A stretch of 16,845 bases of DNA from an uncultured Atopobium sp. (lineage in GTDB: Bacteria > Actinomycetota > Coriobacteriia > Coriobacteriales > Atopobiaceae): NCBI GenBank assembly GCA_946647055.1, contig CAMPCT010000022.1, forward strand, positions 1 to 16,845, in the 5' to 3' direction. The translations under genes were made by a program, and so were the position numbers. Each line of letters starts with the position of its first letter. Position 1 is the first letter of the stretch. Below the pieces are notes generated by a model that did not search any database, was not told where the DNA came from, and saw only the letters and a program-made list of their open reading frames with translations. Shown piece by piece: positions 1 to 6,430 of this stretch.

Positions 1-647
1 AGGAGGAGTACTTCGTCAAGCGCGACGCCCTCATCGACCAGTACAAGGCCGAGGGTCGCCGCAAGGAGATCCAGGCCGCGCTCAAGAAGCTGAAGTGGGA
101 GACCAGGGAGCCCGACGCGCCTGCGGACCTCTGCTGGCTCTACGGCAGCTACCTGGACGACTACCTGCACGACATCGCCGTCTGCCAGCGCTTTGCCCGC
201 ATCAACCGCGAGGTCATGGCACGCGAGATCTGCCACATGGCGGGGCTCGACGCTCGCGACGCGTTCCACACGGTGCACAACTACATCGACACCGACGAGA
301 TGATTCTGCGCAAGGGGGCCATCGCCGCCCATGAGGGCGAGCTGGTGCTCATCCCCCTCAACATGCGCGACGGGTCCATCCTGGCGCGCGGTCGCGGCAA
401 CGCGGACTGGAACTTCTCGGCACCCCACGGCGCGGGACGCCTCATGTCGCGCACCCAGGCAAAGGAGGCACTGAGCCTGTCCGAGTACCGCGAGCAGATG
501 GCGGGCGTCTACACCACGTCCATCTCGGAGCGCACGCTCGACGAGGCGCCCGGCGCCTACAAGAGCGTCGACGACATCATCGGCCCCATCGCGGAGTCGG
601 TCGACATCGTCGAAGTCATGCGGCCCATCTACAACTTCAAGGCGTAG
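1..647 (+). CDS. rtcB: RtcB-family RNA ligase, C-terminal part (5' end outside window)
   Basis: The reading frame is open from position 3 to the TAG at 645-647 and gives about 214 residues; the start lies left of the window. It matches the C-terminal half of RtcB, the GTP- and Mn2+-dependent ligase that joins 2',3'-cyclic-phosphate or 3'-phosphate RNA ends to 5'-OH ends through a GMP-histidine intermediate. Visible signatures are RINREVM, HNYIDTDEMILRKGAIAAHEGE, LIPLNMRDGS, GRGNADWNFSAPHGAGRLMSR and a terminal VMRPIYNFKA. The His codon at 426-428 in the APHGAGR motif corresponds to the histidine that is guanylylated in RtcB enzymes. The long helical EEYFVKRDALIDQYKAEGRR stretch before the catalytic part is typical of bacterial RtcB variants used in RNA repair. 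No archease or RtcA gene is visible in the window. Family assignment is firm; the metal-binding N-terminal half cannot be judged. Confidence 0.93.
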   Translation, partial: EEYFVKRDALIDQYKAEGRRKEIQAALKKLKWETREPDAPADLCWLYGSYLDDYLHDIAVCQRFARINREVMAREICHMAGLDARDAFHTVHNYIDTDEMILRKGAIAAHEGELVLIPLNMRDGSILARGRGNADWNFSAPHGAGRLMSRTQAKEALSLSEYREQMAGVYTTSISERTLDEAPGAYKSVDDIIGPIAESVDIVEVMRPIYNFKA

Positions 648-670
648 GGTTGCGGCTCGGCCGTAGCCCT
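646..670 (+). terminator. Hairpin directly after the rtcB stop codon
   Basis: An 11-bp stem (646-656 with 660-670) closes a TCG loop; nine pairs are Watson-Crick and two are G-U. It starts inside the TAG stop of rtcB. No T-run follows, so it may be a 3'-end-stabilising hairpin or a weak terminator rather than a classic intrinsic one. Confidence 0.4.
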
Positions 671-768
671 GCACCGGGTCGCCCTGTGGGACGGTTGCGT
701 CACCATCCCGCAGCAGGTTTCGGGCATACCGCGTTACAGCATCACACATCAACGAAGGGAGGACATCC

Positions 769-996
769 ATGGCCAGCGCGACGCTCACCATCCGCCTGGA
801 CGAGCAGGACAAGCGACTCATCTCCGAGTACTCGAAGCCCCAGGGCATGACGCTCTCCGAGTTCGGCCTTACGGCCATGCTCGAGCGCATCGAGGACGAG
901 ATCGACGCGGCAGACCTCGAGCGCGCCATCGCCGAGGACGACAGTGAGCGCTTCTCGATGGACGAGGTCATGCGGATGTGCCTCGAGGCACGCTGA
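769..996 (+). CDS. RelB/DinJ-like ribbon-helix-helix antitoxin
   Basis: A 75-residue protein starts at an ATG preceded by a strong GGGAGG Shine-Dalgarno six bases upstream. The N-terminus (SATLTIRLDEQDKRLISEYS) has the alternating beta-strand pattern of a ribbon-helix-helix DNA-binding fold, followed by GMTLSEFGLTAML helices. The acidic C-terminal half (residues 40-75) would wrap the toxin. Proteins of this family bind and neutralise a RelE-type mRNA interferase and repress their own operon. The stop codon TGA overlaps the toxin ATG by one base (A at 996), which shows translational coupling. The antitoxin frame is intact although its partner is interrupted, so it may persist as an orphan antitoxin or repressor. 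The closest named family (RelB/DinJ or the related DUF6290 antitoxins) is assigned from pattern only. Confidence 0.85.
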   Translation: MASATLTIRLDEQDKRLISEYSKPQGMTLSEFGLTAMLERIEDEIDAADLERAIAEDDSERFSMDEVMRMCLEAR

Positions 997-1271
997 TGGC
1001 GTACCAAGTCACCTTCACCAACGCCGCGTCCAAGCAGCTCCTGGCCATCGAGCGTAGGCAGCGCGTCGCGATAGCCTCGTAGGTGCGCGACAACCTCGAT
1101 AGCTGCCAGGACCCCAGGATGGTCGGCAACTGCAAGAAGCTCAAGGGGCGCGCTGACGCCTGGCGCTGGCGCGTGGGCTCCTACCGGATTGTCGGCCGCG
1201 TGCTCGACGACGAACTCGTGGTCGACGTCTTCAAGGTCGGTCATCGAAGGGACGTGTACCGCGAGCTGTAG
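996..1271 (+). pseudogene. RelE/ParE-family toxin interrupted by an amber codon
   Basis: From the ATG at 996, overlapping the antitoxin stop, the frame reads MAYQVTFTNAASKQLLAIER and then hits TAG at 1080-1082 (codon 29). The same frame continues without shift through VRDNLDSCQDPR, KKLKGRADAWRWRVGSYRIV and VDVFKVGHRRDVYREL to a stop at 1269-1271. The joined product (about 91 residues) has normal RelE length and layout, including the C-terminal basic GHRRDVY that carries the nuclease residues in the family. The stop is one base away from a sense codon such as CAG, AAG or TGG. A GTG follows immediately at 1083, so a reinitiated 62-residue fragment is conceivable, but it would lack the N-terminal helices. 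Most likely this is an inactivated toxin; a sequencing error is the alternative. Confidence 0.8.
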
Positions 1272-1467
1272 CGCCCAGTTCATTCGTGACCCGGCCCGCA
1301 CGTCACCGCCGCCCGCTACGACTGCCCGATTGCCGAGCCGTCTGCGAGCGCGGTTGCCGAAGCCCACAAGAAAAGGCCTTATGCGGATGGTTGGTTTAGC
1401 TATTAGGGACGATTTGGGACATAGGCAGACTATATGGTGCCATTTACCTGAAGTTTTGTGATTATCA
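1272..1467. other. Intergenic stretch with a shift to A+T-rich sequence
   Basis: This 196-bp gap between the broken toxin and the convergent EamA gene changes at about 1370 from G+C-rich to clearly A+T-richer sequence. A short frame, MRMVGLAIRDDLGHRQTIW onward (1381-1461), exists but has no Shine-Dalgarno, so I do not call it. An 11-bp palindrome, GTGATTATCAC (1458-1468), abuts the EamA stop codon and is too weak for a terminator. No RNA gene or recognisable mobile-element end was seen. Confidence 0.3.
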
Positions 1468-1905
1468 CTACTTGTTGAGGAAGTACAGCCCCACCAGGCA
1501 GATGGCCACGCCAATGAGCTTGGTGGCGCTTATTTCCTCGTGAAACAGCAGGTACCCCACGGCAAGCAGGATCACGGCGACGAAGGCGTTCACCATGGTG
1601 AGGGTAGAGCTCACCGGCCATCCCGCACGATAGGCGCTCATGAAGCCCACCTCAAGCGCGACGACGACCACGCCCAGGGCAAACGGCGCCCAGTTGAGGC
1701 CCGAGAACTCGCGCAGGAGGTTTCCACCCCTGTTGATCACGTGGTACATGATGATGGTGACCACGGTACCAATGGCATAGACCACGGCGACCGCGGCAAG
1801 CGGATGGACGTCCGCGGGAATCGACTTCGAGCAGATCTGGTAGACGACGTTCCCAAGAACGACGAGGACGATGGGCCAGACGGTGGCTAGTTCGAGCGTG
1901 GGCAT
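1468..1905 (-). CDS. EamA/DMT-superfamily single-repeat membrane transporter
   Basis: A 145-residue, very hydrophobic protein with about five membrane segments (roughly residues 8-26, 36-56, 73-92, 98-118 and 126-143). It is half the length of the usual ten-helix EamA permeases, so it should work as a dimer, as in small multidrug-resistance-like proteins. Family signs are the N-terminal NVVYQICSKSIP and the C-terminal LLFHEEISATKLIGVAICLVGLYFLNK, which matches the terminal helix pattern (E-x-I-x-x-x-x-x-G-x-x-L-I-x-x-G) of DMT transporters. The frame is open 38 codons further upstream, but the ATG at 1905 is preferred: GAGG lies seven bases upstream, and the extension is not transporter-like. 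It is transcribed divergently from pepT. The substrate cannot be told from the sequence. Confidence 0.85.
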   Translation of the reverse strand: MPTLELATVWPIVLVVLGNVVYQICSKSIPADVHPLAAVAVVYAIGTVVTIIMYHVINRGGNLLREFSGLNWAPFALGVVVVALEVGFMSAYRAGWPVSSTLTMVNAFVAVILLAVGYLLFHEEISATKLIGVAICLVGLYFLNK

Positions 1906-1992
1906 AGGGAACCTCGCAGATAAAAACGGTTGGGCCGACAAGCGAGGATACCCCGAAGCACCCCGCGGACAACACAGAACATCCCCTTTTGC

Positions 1993-2028
1993 ATACTCAT
2001 GGGTGGATTTCTTTCTCAATATGAGTAT
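1993..2028. promoter_or_regulatory. Inverted repeat in the eamA-pepT divergent promoter region
   Basis: ATACTCAT (1993-2000) and ATGAGTAT (2021-2028) are perfect 8-bp inverted copies separated by 20 bp in the A+T-rich 171-bp space between two divergent genes. A TATTAT (2026-2031) reading toward pepT overlaps the right arm. On the other strand TTGAGA, 18 bases, then TATGCA overlaps the left arm. A regulator bound here could act on both genes, but the promoter matches are weak. Confidence 0.4.
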
Positions 2029-2076
2029 TATTTCGCTCTGGTTAACGTGACTGAACTAGCATTGAAAGGATTCTGT

Positions 2077-3306
2077 ATGGATGCTTTACAGCGCCTGCTG
2101 CGCTACCTCGTCGTGCGCACGCCGAGCGACGAGAACAACGACACCGCCTGCCCCAGCTCGCCCGACGAGTTCGAGCTTGCCCGCCTGCTCGAGCAGGAGC
2201 TTCGCAACCTTGGCATCGAGGACGTCCGCCTGAGCGACGACTGCTTCGTCTATGCCAAGGTGCCCGCCACCCCGGGTTTTGAGGACGCCATCAAGCTGGG
2301 CCTCATCGCCCACATGGACACCGTCTCGCAGTTCTGCGACCACGAGATCCGCCCGCAGCTGCACGAGAACTATGACGGTGGCGACCTGCCCCTGGGCGAC
2401 AGCGGCCGCACCCTCACCGTCCGCGACTTCCCCCACCTGCCCTCGCTTGCCGGCCGCACCTTGCTCACCTCGGACGGAACCACCATCCTGGGCGTCGACG
2501 ACAAGGCCGGCATCGCCGAGATCATGGCCGCGCTCGAGCAGGTGCTCGCAAGCGACGCGCCCCACGGGCCGTTGCGCATCGCCTTCACCCCCGACGAGGA
2601 GATTGGCACCGGTGTCTCCCACTTCGACGTCGCCGGCTTCGACGCGGACGTCGCCTACACCATGGACGGCGACACCGAGGGCGGCATCCAGTACCAGAAC
2701 TTCAACGCCTGCGAGGCGACCTTCAAGATCCGCGGCGTGAGCGTCCACCCCGGCGAGGCCAAGGACATCATGGTCAACGCCGCACTCGTGGCCTGCGAGG
2801 TCAACGCCATGCTCCCCGGCTGCGAGATTCCCCGTTGCACCGAGGGCTACGAGGGCTTCTACCACCTGCTGGGCATCAACGGCGACGAGACCCAGACCGA
2901 GATGTCCTACATCGTCCGCGACTTCGACGCAGCGTCGTTCGAGGCCCGCAAGGCCACGCTGCGCCACATCGAGAAGACGCTCAACGAGCGCTGGGGCGCG
3001 GGAACGGTGGAACTTGCCATCGAGGACGAGTACCAGAACATGGAAAACGTCATCGGGGGCTGCCCCTTCACCATCGACCTCGCCAAGCAGGCCTGCGAGC
3101 GCGCGGGCATTGCCTGGGACATCCAGCCCATCCGCGGCGGCACCGACGGGGCCCAGCTCTCGTTCAGGGGACTCCCCTGCCCCAACCTGGGCACCGGCGG
3201 GCACGCCTTCCACGGCCCCTTCGAGCATGCGACGGTAGAGGGCATCGATGCCGCCACCAGGATGCTCGTCGAGCTCGTAGGCGTTTACGCGGAGCACCGC
3301 AACTAG
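2077..3306 (+). CDS. pepT: Peptidase T (tripeptide aminopeptidase, M20 family)
   Basis: A 409-residue cytoplasmic di-zinc enzyme that removes the N-terminal residue from tripeptides; length equals that of known PepT proteins. Metal and catalytic positions are all visible: H79 and D81 in AHMDT, D141 in GVDDKAG, E174 and E175 in FTPDEEIG, D197 in TMDGD, and H379 in HAFHGPFEH. The dimerisation/lid domain lies between about 207 and 320 (NFNACEATFKIRGVSVHPG onward). RGGTDGAQLSFRGLPCPNLG is a PepT signature. The start at 2077 has GAAAGGA seven bases upstream, and MDALQRLLRYLVVRTPSDE is the canonical PepT N-terminus, so the longer open frame to 1930 is rejected. It lies 85 bp upstream of a YfcC-type permease, which points to peptide-derived amino-acid use. 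Confidence 0.96.
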   Translation: MDALQRLLRYLVVRTPSDENNDTACPSSPDEFELARLLEQELRNLGIEDVRLSDDCFVYAKVPATPGFEDAIKLGLIAHMDTVSQFCDHEIRPQLHENYDGGDLPLGDSGRTLTVRDFPHLPSLAGRTLLTSDGTTILGVDDKAGIAEIMAALEQVLASDAPHGPLRIAFTPDEEIGTGVSHFDVAGFDADVAYTMDGDTEGGIQYQNFNACEATFKIRGVSVHPGEAKDIMVNAALVACEVNAMLPGCEIPRCTEGYEGFYHLLGINGDETQTEMSYIVRDFDAASFEARKATLRHIEKTLNERWGAGTVELAIEDEYQNMENVIGGCPFTIDLAKQACERAGIAWDIQPIRGGTDGAQLSFRGLPCPNLGTGGHAFHGPFEHATVEGIDAATRMLVELVGVYAEHRN

Positions 3307-3318
3307 CACGGTACTAAG

Positions 3319-3359
3319 CGAGACCAGGAGGGACGCTCAGCCGACCCGGCCTGGTCTCG
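3319..3359 (+). terminator. Long hairpin between pepT and the YfcC gene
   Basis: A perfect 10-bp stem (CGAGACCAGG at 3319-3328, CCTGGTCTCG at 3350-3359) surrounds a 21-base loop that can add an inner GGG/CCC pairing. It is followed by TGCGTTTTAG, a poor T-tract. It could be a partial terminator or attenuator that sets permease level relative to pepT, or an mRNA processing/stability hairpin. Confidence 0.5.
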
Positions 3360-3391
3360 TGCGTTTTAGAGTCCAAGTGGAAAGGAAAGAC

Positions 3392-4957
3392 ATGGAAGCA
3401 ACAGCACAGACGGCCTCCCCGGAGGCGGACGAGACCGAGCTTACGGAGGGTGGTGGCAAAAAGCGCTTCAAGCTTCACTTCCCCACCGCCATCACGGTGC
3501 TCTTCATCGTGATGCTCTTCGCAGCCGCCCTCACCTACATCGTCCCCGCGGGCGAGTATGCCAAGCTCACCTACGACGAGGGCACCGAGACCTTCACCAT
3601 CACCAACCCCGACGGCACCACCGAGGAGCGCGAGGCCACGCAGGCCACCCTCGACGAGCTGGGCGTCTCCGGCGCCATCGACAGCTTCGTCGACGGCTCC
3701 ATCTCCAAGCCCGTCGCCATCCCTGGCACCTACCAGCGCGTCGAGCAGAACCCCCAAGGCGCCCTCGAGTTCCTGCTCGCGCCCATCCGCGGCGTCTACG
3801 ACACCATCGACATCATCCTGTTCGTCTTCATCCTGGGTGGCTGCATTGGCGTGCTCAACTACATGGGTGCGCTGGCCGCCGGCGTCGCCGCGCTGTCGCG
3901 TCTGACCCGCGGCAAGGAGTACCTGCTCATCATCATCCTGTCCCTGCTCATGGTTGCGGGCGGCACCACCTTTGGCCTCTGCGAGGAGACCATCGCCCTC
4001 TACCCCGTCCTCATGCCCGTCTTCCTGGCGGCCGGCTATGACGCCATGACGTGCATCGCCGTCATCTTCGTGGGCTCGAGCGTGGGCACCATGTACTCCA
4101 CGGTGAACCCCTTCGCCATCGGCGTGGCAACCAAGGCGGCCGGCATCGCCATGTCCGAGCAGATGGGCTGGCGCTTCATCGCCCTCGCCATCGGCACCAT
4201 CATGGCCCTCGCCTACGTCCTCAACTATGCGCGCAAGGTTCGCCTCGACCCCACCAAGTCGGTCTGCTACGACTTCAAGGACAAGATCGAGGAGCGCTGG
4301 GGCAGCCAGGGCGAGGCGCCCGAGTTCACCACCCACATGAAGCTCTCGCTTGGCGCGTTTGGCCTGGCCTTCGTGGTGCTGGTCTACGGCATCGTGCGCT
4401 ACCTGTGGTGGTTTGACACCATGACCTCGGTGTTCCTGGCCTGCGCCATCTTCCTGGCCTTCTTCTCGGGCCTCGAGGAGGAGACGTTCATGGACCAGTT
4501 CATCAGCGGCGCCGGCGACCTCATGAGCGTCGCCCTCGTCATTGGCGTGGCCCGCGCGGTCAACATGCTGCTTGAGGACGGCCTCATCTCCGACACGATC
4601 CTGTACTTCTTCTCCAACCTCGTGGCTGGCATGAGCCCGGTGATCTTCATCGTCATGATGCTCGTGGTCTACATCATCCTGGGCTTCTTCATCAACTCGT
4701 CCTCGGGCCTGGCGGTGCTGTCCATCCCCATCATGGCCCCGCTCGGCGATGCCGTGGGCGTCGCCAAGCCCGCCATCATCGCCGCCTACAACTACGGCCA
4801 GGGCCTCATCAGCTACATCACGCCCACGGGCCTCATCCTAGCGAGCCTCGCCATGGTCGACGTCCCGTTCAGCCGCTGGCTCAAGTTCATCAATCCTCTG
4901 CTGGGCGCCACCATCCTGCTCAACGCCCTGCTGCTCATCGCGCAGGCAGTCCTCTAG
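3392..4957 (+). CDS. YfcC-family membrane permease
   Basis: A 521-residue polytopic inner-membrane protein with about twelve hydrophobic segments and a cytoplasmic N-terminus (first 27 residues, charged). Family features include the first helix FPTAITVLFIVMLFAAALTYIVPAGEY, the large extracytoplasmic insert with GTYQRVEQNPQG, the core GGCIGVLNYMGAL, the helix-break motif GGTTFGLCEETIALYPVLMPVF, VGSSVGTMYSTVNPFAIGVATKAAGI, and the C-terminal INSSSGLAVLSIPIMAPLGDAVG and YNYGQGLISYITPTGL. These mark the YfcC group of the C4-dicarboxylate/AbgT-like ion-transporter superfamily, often annotated as basic amino-acid or uncharacterised carriers. The start at 3392 is chosen because GGAAAGGAAAG lies directly upstream. 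Position after pepT suggests uptake or exchange of amino acids or small peptides; the true substrate is unknown. Confidence 0.88.
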   Translation: MEATAQTASPEADETELTEGGGKKRFKLHFPTAITVLFIVMLFAAALTYIVPAGEYAKLTYDEGTETFTITNPDGTTEEREATQATLDELGVSGAIDSFVDGSISKPVAIPGTYQRVEQNPQGALEFLLAPIRGVYDTIDIILFVFILGGCIGVLNYMGALAAGVAALSRLTRGKEYLLIIILSLLMVAGGTTFGLCEETIALYPVLMPVFLAAGYDAMTCIAVIFVGSSVGTMYSTVNPFAIGVATKAAGIAMSEQMGWRFIALAIGTIMALAYVLNYARKVRLDPTKSVCYDFKDKIEERWGSQGEAPEFTTHMKLSLGAFGLAFVVLVYGIVRYLWWFDTMTSVFLACAIFLAFFSGLEEETFMDQFISGAGDLMSVALVIGVARAVNMLLEDGLISDTILYFFSNLVAGMSPVIFIVMMLVVYIILGFFINSSSGLAVLSIPIMAPLGDAVGVAKPAIIAAYNYGQGLISYITPTGLILASLAMVDVPFSRWLKFINPLLGATILLNALLLIAQAVL

Positions 4958-4979
4958 TCGCAAGCGACAGCAAAGATTC

Positions 4980-5013
4980 AAGGGACCGCCGGATTCGTCC
5001 GGCAGTCCCTTTT
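4980..5013 (+). terminator. Intrinsic terminator of the pepT-permease unit
   Basis: AAGGGACCGCCGGA (4980-4993) pairs with TCCGGCAGTCCCTT (4998-5011) with one C/A mismatch, around a stable TTCG tetraloop, and is followed by TTTTC. It is a clear Rho-independent terminator 22 bases after the permease stop. Confidence 0.93.
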
Positions 5014-5023
5014 CTCATGGAAC

Positions 5024-5053
5024 AAAAAAGGCGCCGACCCAAAGGCCGGCGCC
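5024..5053 (-). terminator. Intrinsic terminator of the 46-residue miniprotein gene
   Basis: Read on the minus strand, GGCGCCGGCC (5053-5044) pairs with GGTCGGCGCC (5039-5030) with a single mismatch, loop TTTG, then six T residues (A-run 5024-5029 on plus). It lies 34 bases past the miniprotein stop and faces the permease terminator, so the two transcripts end back to back. Confidence 0.9.
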
Positions 5054-5087
5054 CGAAAGAAAGGGCCGATGGTTGTTGCGCTTGCGC

Positions 5088-5228
5088 TTAGGCGCCAAAG
5101 ACGTCGCCCGCAAAGGGGACGAGGTGGTAGTCGGGGGCATCAAAGCGGGAGGTGGTGGTGTCGACGTCGATGAGCGATGCGATGACTCCAGAAACGACCA
5201 TGGTGGCGACAAAGGCGACGTATGCCAT
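5088..5228 (-). CDS. 46-residue predicted single-pass membrane miniprotein
   Basis: A short frame begins MAYVAFVATMVVSGVIASLI, one clean membrane-spanning helix (about residues 2-20), and continues into a polar, acidic C-terminus (DVDTTTSRFDAPDYH, then LVPFAGDVFGA). It is supported by an AAAGGAG Shine-Dalgarno seven bases before the ATG at 5228, by a TAA stop, and by a strong dedicated intrinsic terminator 34 bases downstream. A longer overlapping minus-strand frame exists here but lacks these signals. I do not recognise the family. The layout (tiny monocistronic unit, short helix, soluble acidic tail) fits a small membrane regulator or a type-I-toxin-like or leaderless export peptide; the sequence does not decide. 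It sits between the permease and hslO and faces away from hslO. Confidence 0.75.
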   Translation of the reverse strand: MAYVAFVATMVVSGVIASLIDVDTTTSRFDAPDYHLVPFAGDVFGA

Positions 5229-5279
5229 GTCGGGCTCCTTTCATTCATACTGGCATCTGCCAGGTTCACTTTCAAGGGC

Positions 5280-5285
5280 AGTATA
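5280..5285 (-). promoter_or_regulatory. Possible -10 box (TATACT) for the miniprotein gene
   Basis: TATACT on the minus strand lies about 50 bases upstream of the miniprotein ATG in the A+T-rich 5240-5390 region. No good -35 at standard spacing was found (TTGCAG is only 13 bases away), so this is a weak call. Confidence 0.3.
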
Positions 5286-5314
5286 GCAAGGTATTTCCCT
5301 GCAACTTACGGTAA

Positions 5315-5342
5315 TTCAACTGTCTTTATTGATACTTATAAC
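5315..5342 (+). promoter_or_regulatory. Candidate sigma-70-type promoter for hslO
   Basis: TTCAAC (5315-5320), a 16-bp spacer, and TATAAC (5337-5342) lie in the only A+T-rich segment upstream of hslO. The implied 5' leader is about 115 bases. The match is moderate, and the region also reads as a promoter in the other direction. Confidence 0.35.
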
Positions 5343-5464
5343 AAGTTTTATTTGTGCAATGGTAATCGCGTTCATCCGTTCCCATAAATCATGTCCCCCG
5401 TCGCCGCGCCTCTGCTATCATCGACGGGCGGCCACCACTCGCCTCGAACTCGGAGGGCAATCGC

Positions 5465-6385
5465 ATGCCAGACAACACGAACGCAGAGGTCATCGACCTC
5501 GCCGACGCCAAGCTGCGCCAGGGGGACCACATGGTGCGCGGCATCGCCGCAGATGGCATGGTCCGCGCCATCGCCATCACCGCACGTGACACGGTCGAGA
5601 CCGCACACGTCAGCCACAACTCGAGCCCGGTGGTCACCGCGGCACTCGGCCGCCTGATGATGGCCGCCCAGATGATGGCTGCCCTGTTCAAGAGTCCCGA
5701 CGAGCTGCTCACCCTGCAGGTCAAGGGCGACGGACCCATCGGTGGGCTCACGGTCACCGCCAACAACAAGGGACAGGTCAAGGGCTTCGCCAACCATCCC
5801 AACGTGTGGCTCTCCCCCAAGGGCGAGGGGAAGCTCGACGTGGGCGGTGCCATTGGCCAGGGCATGCTCACGGTCATTCGCGACATGCCGGGGGAGGTGC
5901 CCTACTCGAGCCAGGTGGAACTGGTCTCCGGCGAGATTGGCGACGACCTCGCCGCATACTTCTCGCTCTCCGACCAGATCCCGACCTCGGTGGGCGTCGG
6001 TGTGCTGGTGAACCCCGACACGAGCGTGCGACAGGCAGGCGGGTTCATCGTCCAGCTCATGCCCGGCTACGATGACGACCTCGTCGACCAGCTCGAGTAC
6101 AACCTCCAGGACGTCACGTCGGTCACCTCCATGCTCGAGGAGGGAATGTCCCCCTCCAACATCCTCTCGCACGTGCTCAGGGGACTCGGCTACCAGGAGC
6201 TCGAGGTCTCGCCCGCGGAGTTCCACTGCGGCTGCACCAAGGAGCGCGCCTCCCGTGCGGCGCTCGCCCTGGGAAGGGCAGAGATCGAGGACATGGTCGA
6301 GCATGGCGAGACCGCCCAGATCCACTGTCACTTCTGCGGCAAGACGCACGTCCTCACGCCCGACGAGCTGCGCGCGCTGCTGTAA
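5465..6385 (+). CDS. hslO: Redox-regulated holdase chaperone Hsp33
   Basis: A 306-residue protein starting at an ATG with GGAGGG eight bases upstream. Hsp33 is a cytoplasmic chaperone held inactive by zinc and switched on when its cysteines are oxidised, notably by hypochlorite or by peroxide with heat. The four redox-switch cysteines are present at C255-x-C257 (CGCTKERA) and C288-x-x-C291 (CHFCGKTH), 30 residues apart as in the family. The N-terminal core shows VRAIAITARDTVETA, the folding landmark SPVVTAALGRLMMAAQMMAAL, LTLQVKGDGPIGGL, and the GGAIGQGMLTVIRDMP segment. It appears to be monocistronic, convergent with the Stealth gene 17 bases away. An intact switch suits an anaerobe that must survive bursts of host oxidants. 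Confidence 0.96.
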   Translation: MPDNTNAEVIDLADAKLRQGDHMVRGIAADGMVRAIAITARDTVETAHVSHNSSPVVTAALGRLMMAAQMMAALFKSPDELLTLQVKGDGPIGGLTVTANNKGQVKGFANHPNVWLSPKGEGKLDVGGAIGQGMLTVIRDMPGEVPYSSQVELVSGEIGDDLAAYFSLSDQIPTSVGVGVLVNPDTSVRQAGGFIVQLMPGYDDDLVDQLEYNLQDVTSVTSMLEEGMSPSNILSHVLRGLGYQELEVSPAEFHCGCTKERASRAALALGRAEIEDMVEHGETAQIHCHFCGKTHVLTPDELRALL

Positions 6386-6398
6386 TCGGTTGAAAGGG

Positions 6399-6430
6399 CC
6401 CCTCAGAGCTCGAAGGAGCTCTTCTCGGGG
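6399..6430. terminator. Possible bidirectional hairpin at the hslO / Stealth gene junction
   Basis: CCCC, AGAGCTC, a GAAG loop, GAGCTCT and GGGG form an interrupted inverted repeat that overlaps the last codons of the Stealth gene. There is no T-run on either side. It may limit read-through between the convergent genes but could equally be chance within coding sequence. Confidence 0.25.

Noticed and set aside
1083..1271. A separate 62-residue gene starting at GTG 1083
   Set aside because: It is in the same frame as the preceding toxin start, has no ribosome-binding site and is just the C-terminal part of the RelE fold.
2086..3309. A 407-codon open frame opposite pepT
   Set aside because: It is an antisense shadow: composition is low-complexity Val/Gly/Ala/Asp typical of the reverse of a G+C-rich gene, and pepT on the plus strand has every catalytic motif.
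3314..4336. A 340-codon minus-strand frame opposite the permease
   Set aside because: Repetitive Gly/Asp/Ala/His-rich translation with no domain; the plus-strand permease is clear.
5015..5275. An 86-codon minus-strand frame over the miniprotein region
   Set aside because: Its translation is Ser/Pro-rich, it has no ribosome-binding site, and it runs through the terminator hairpins; the 46-codon frame at 5088-5228 has all expected signals.
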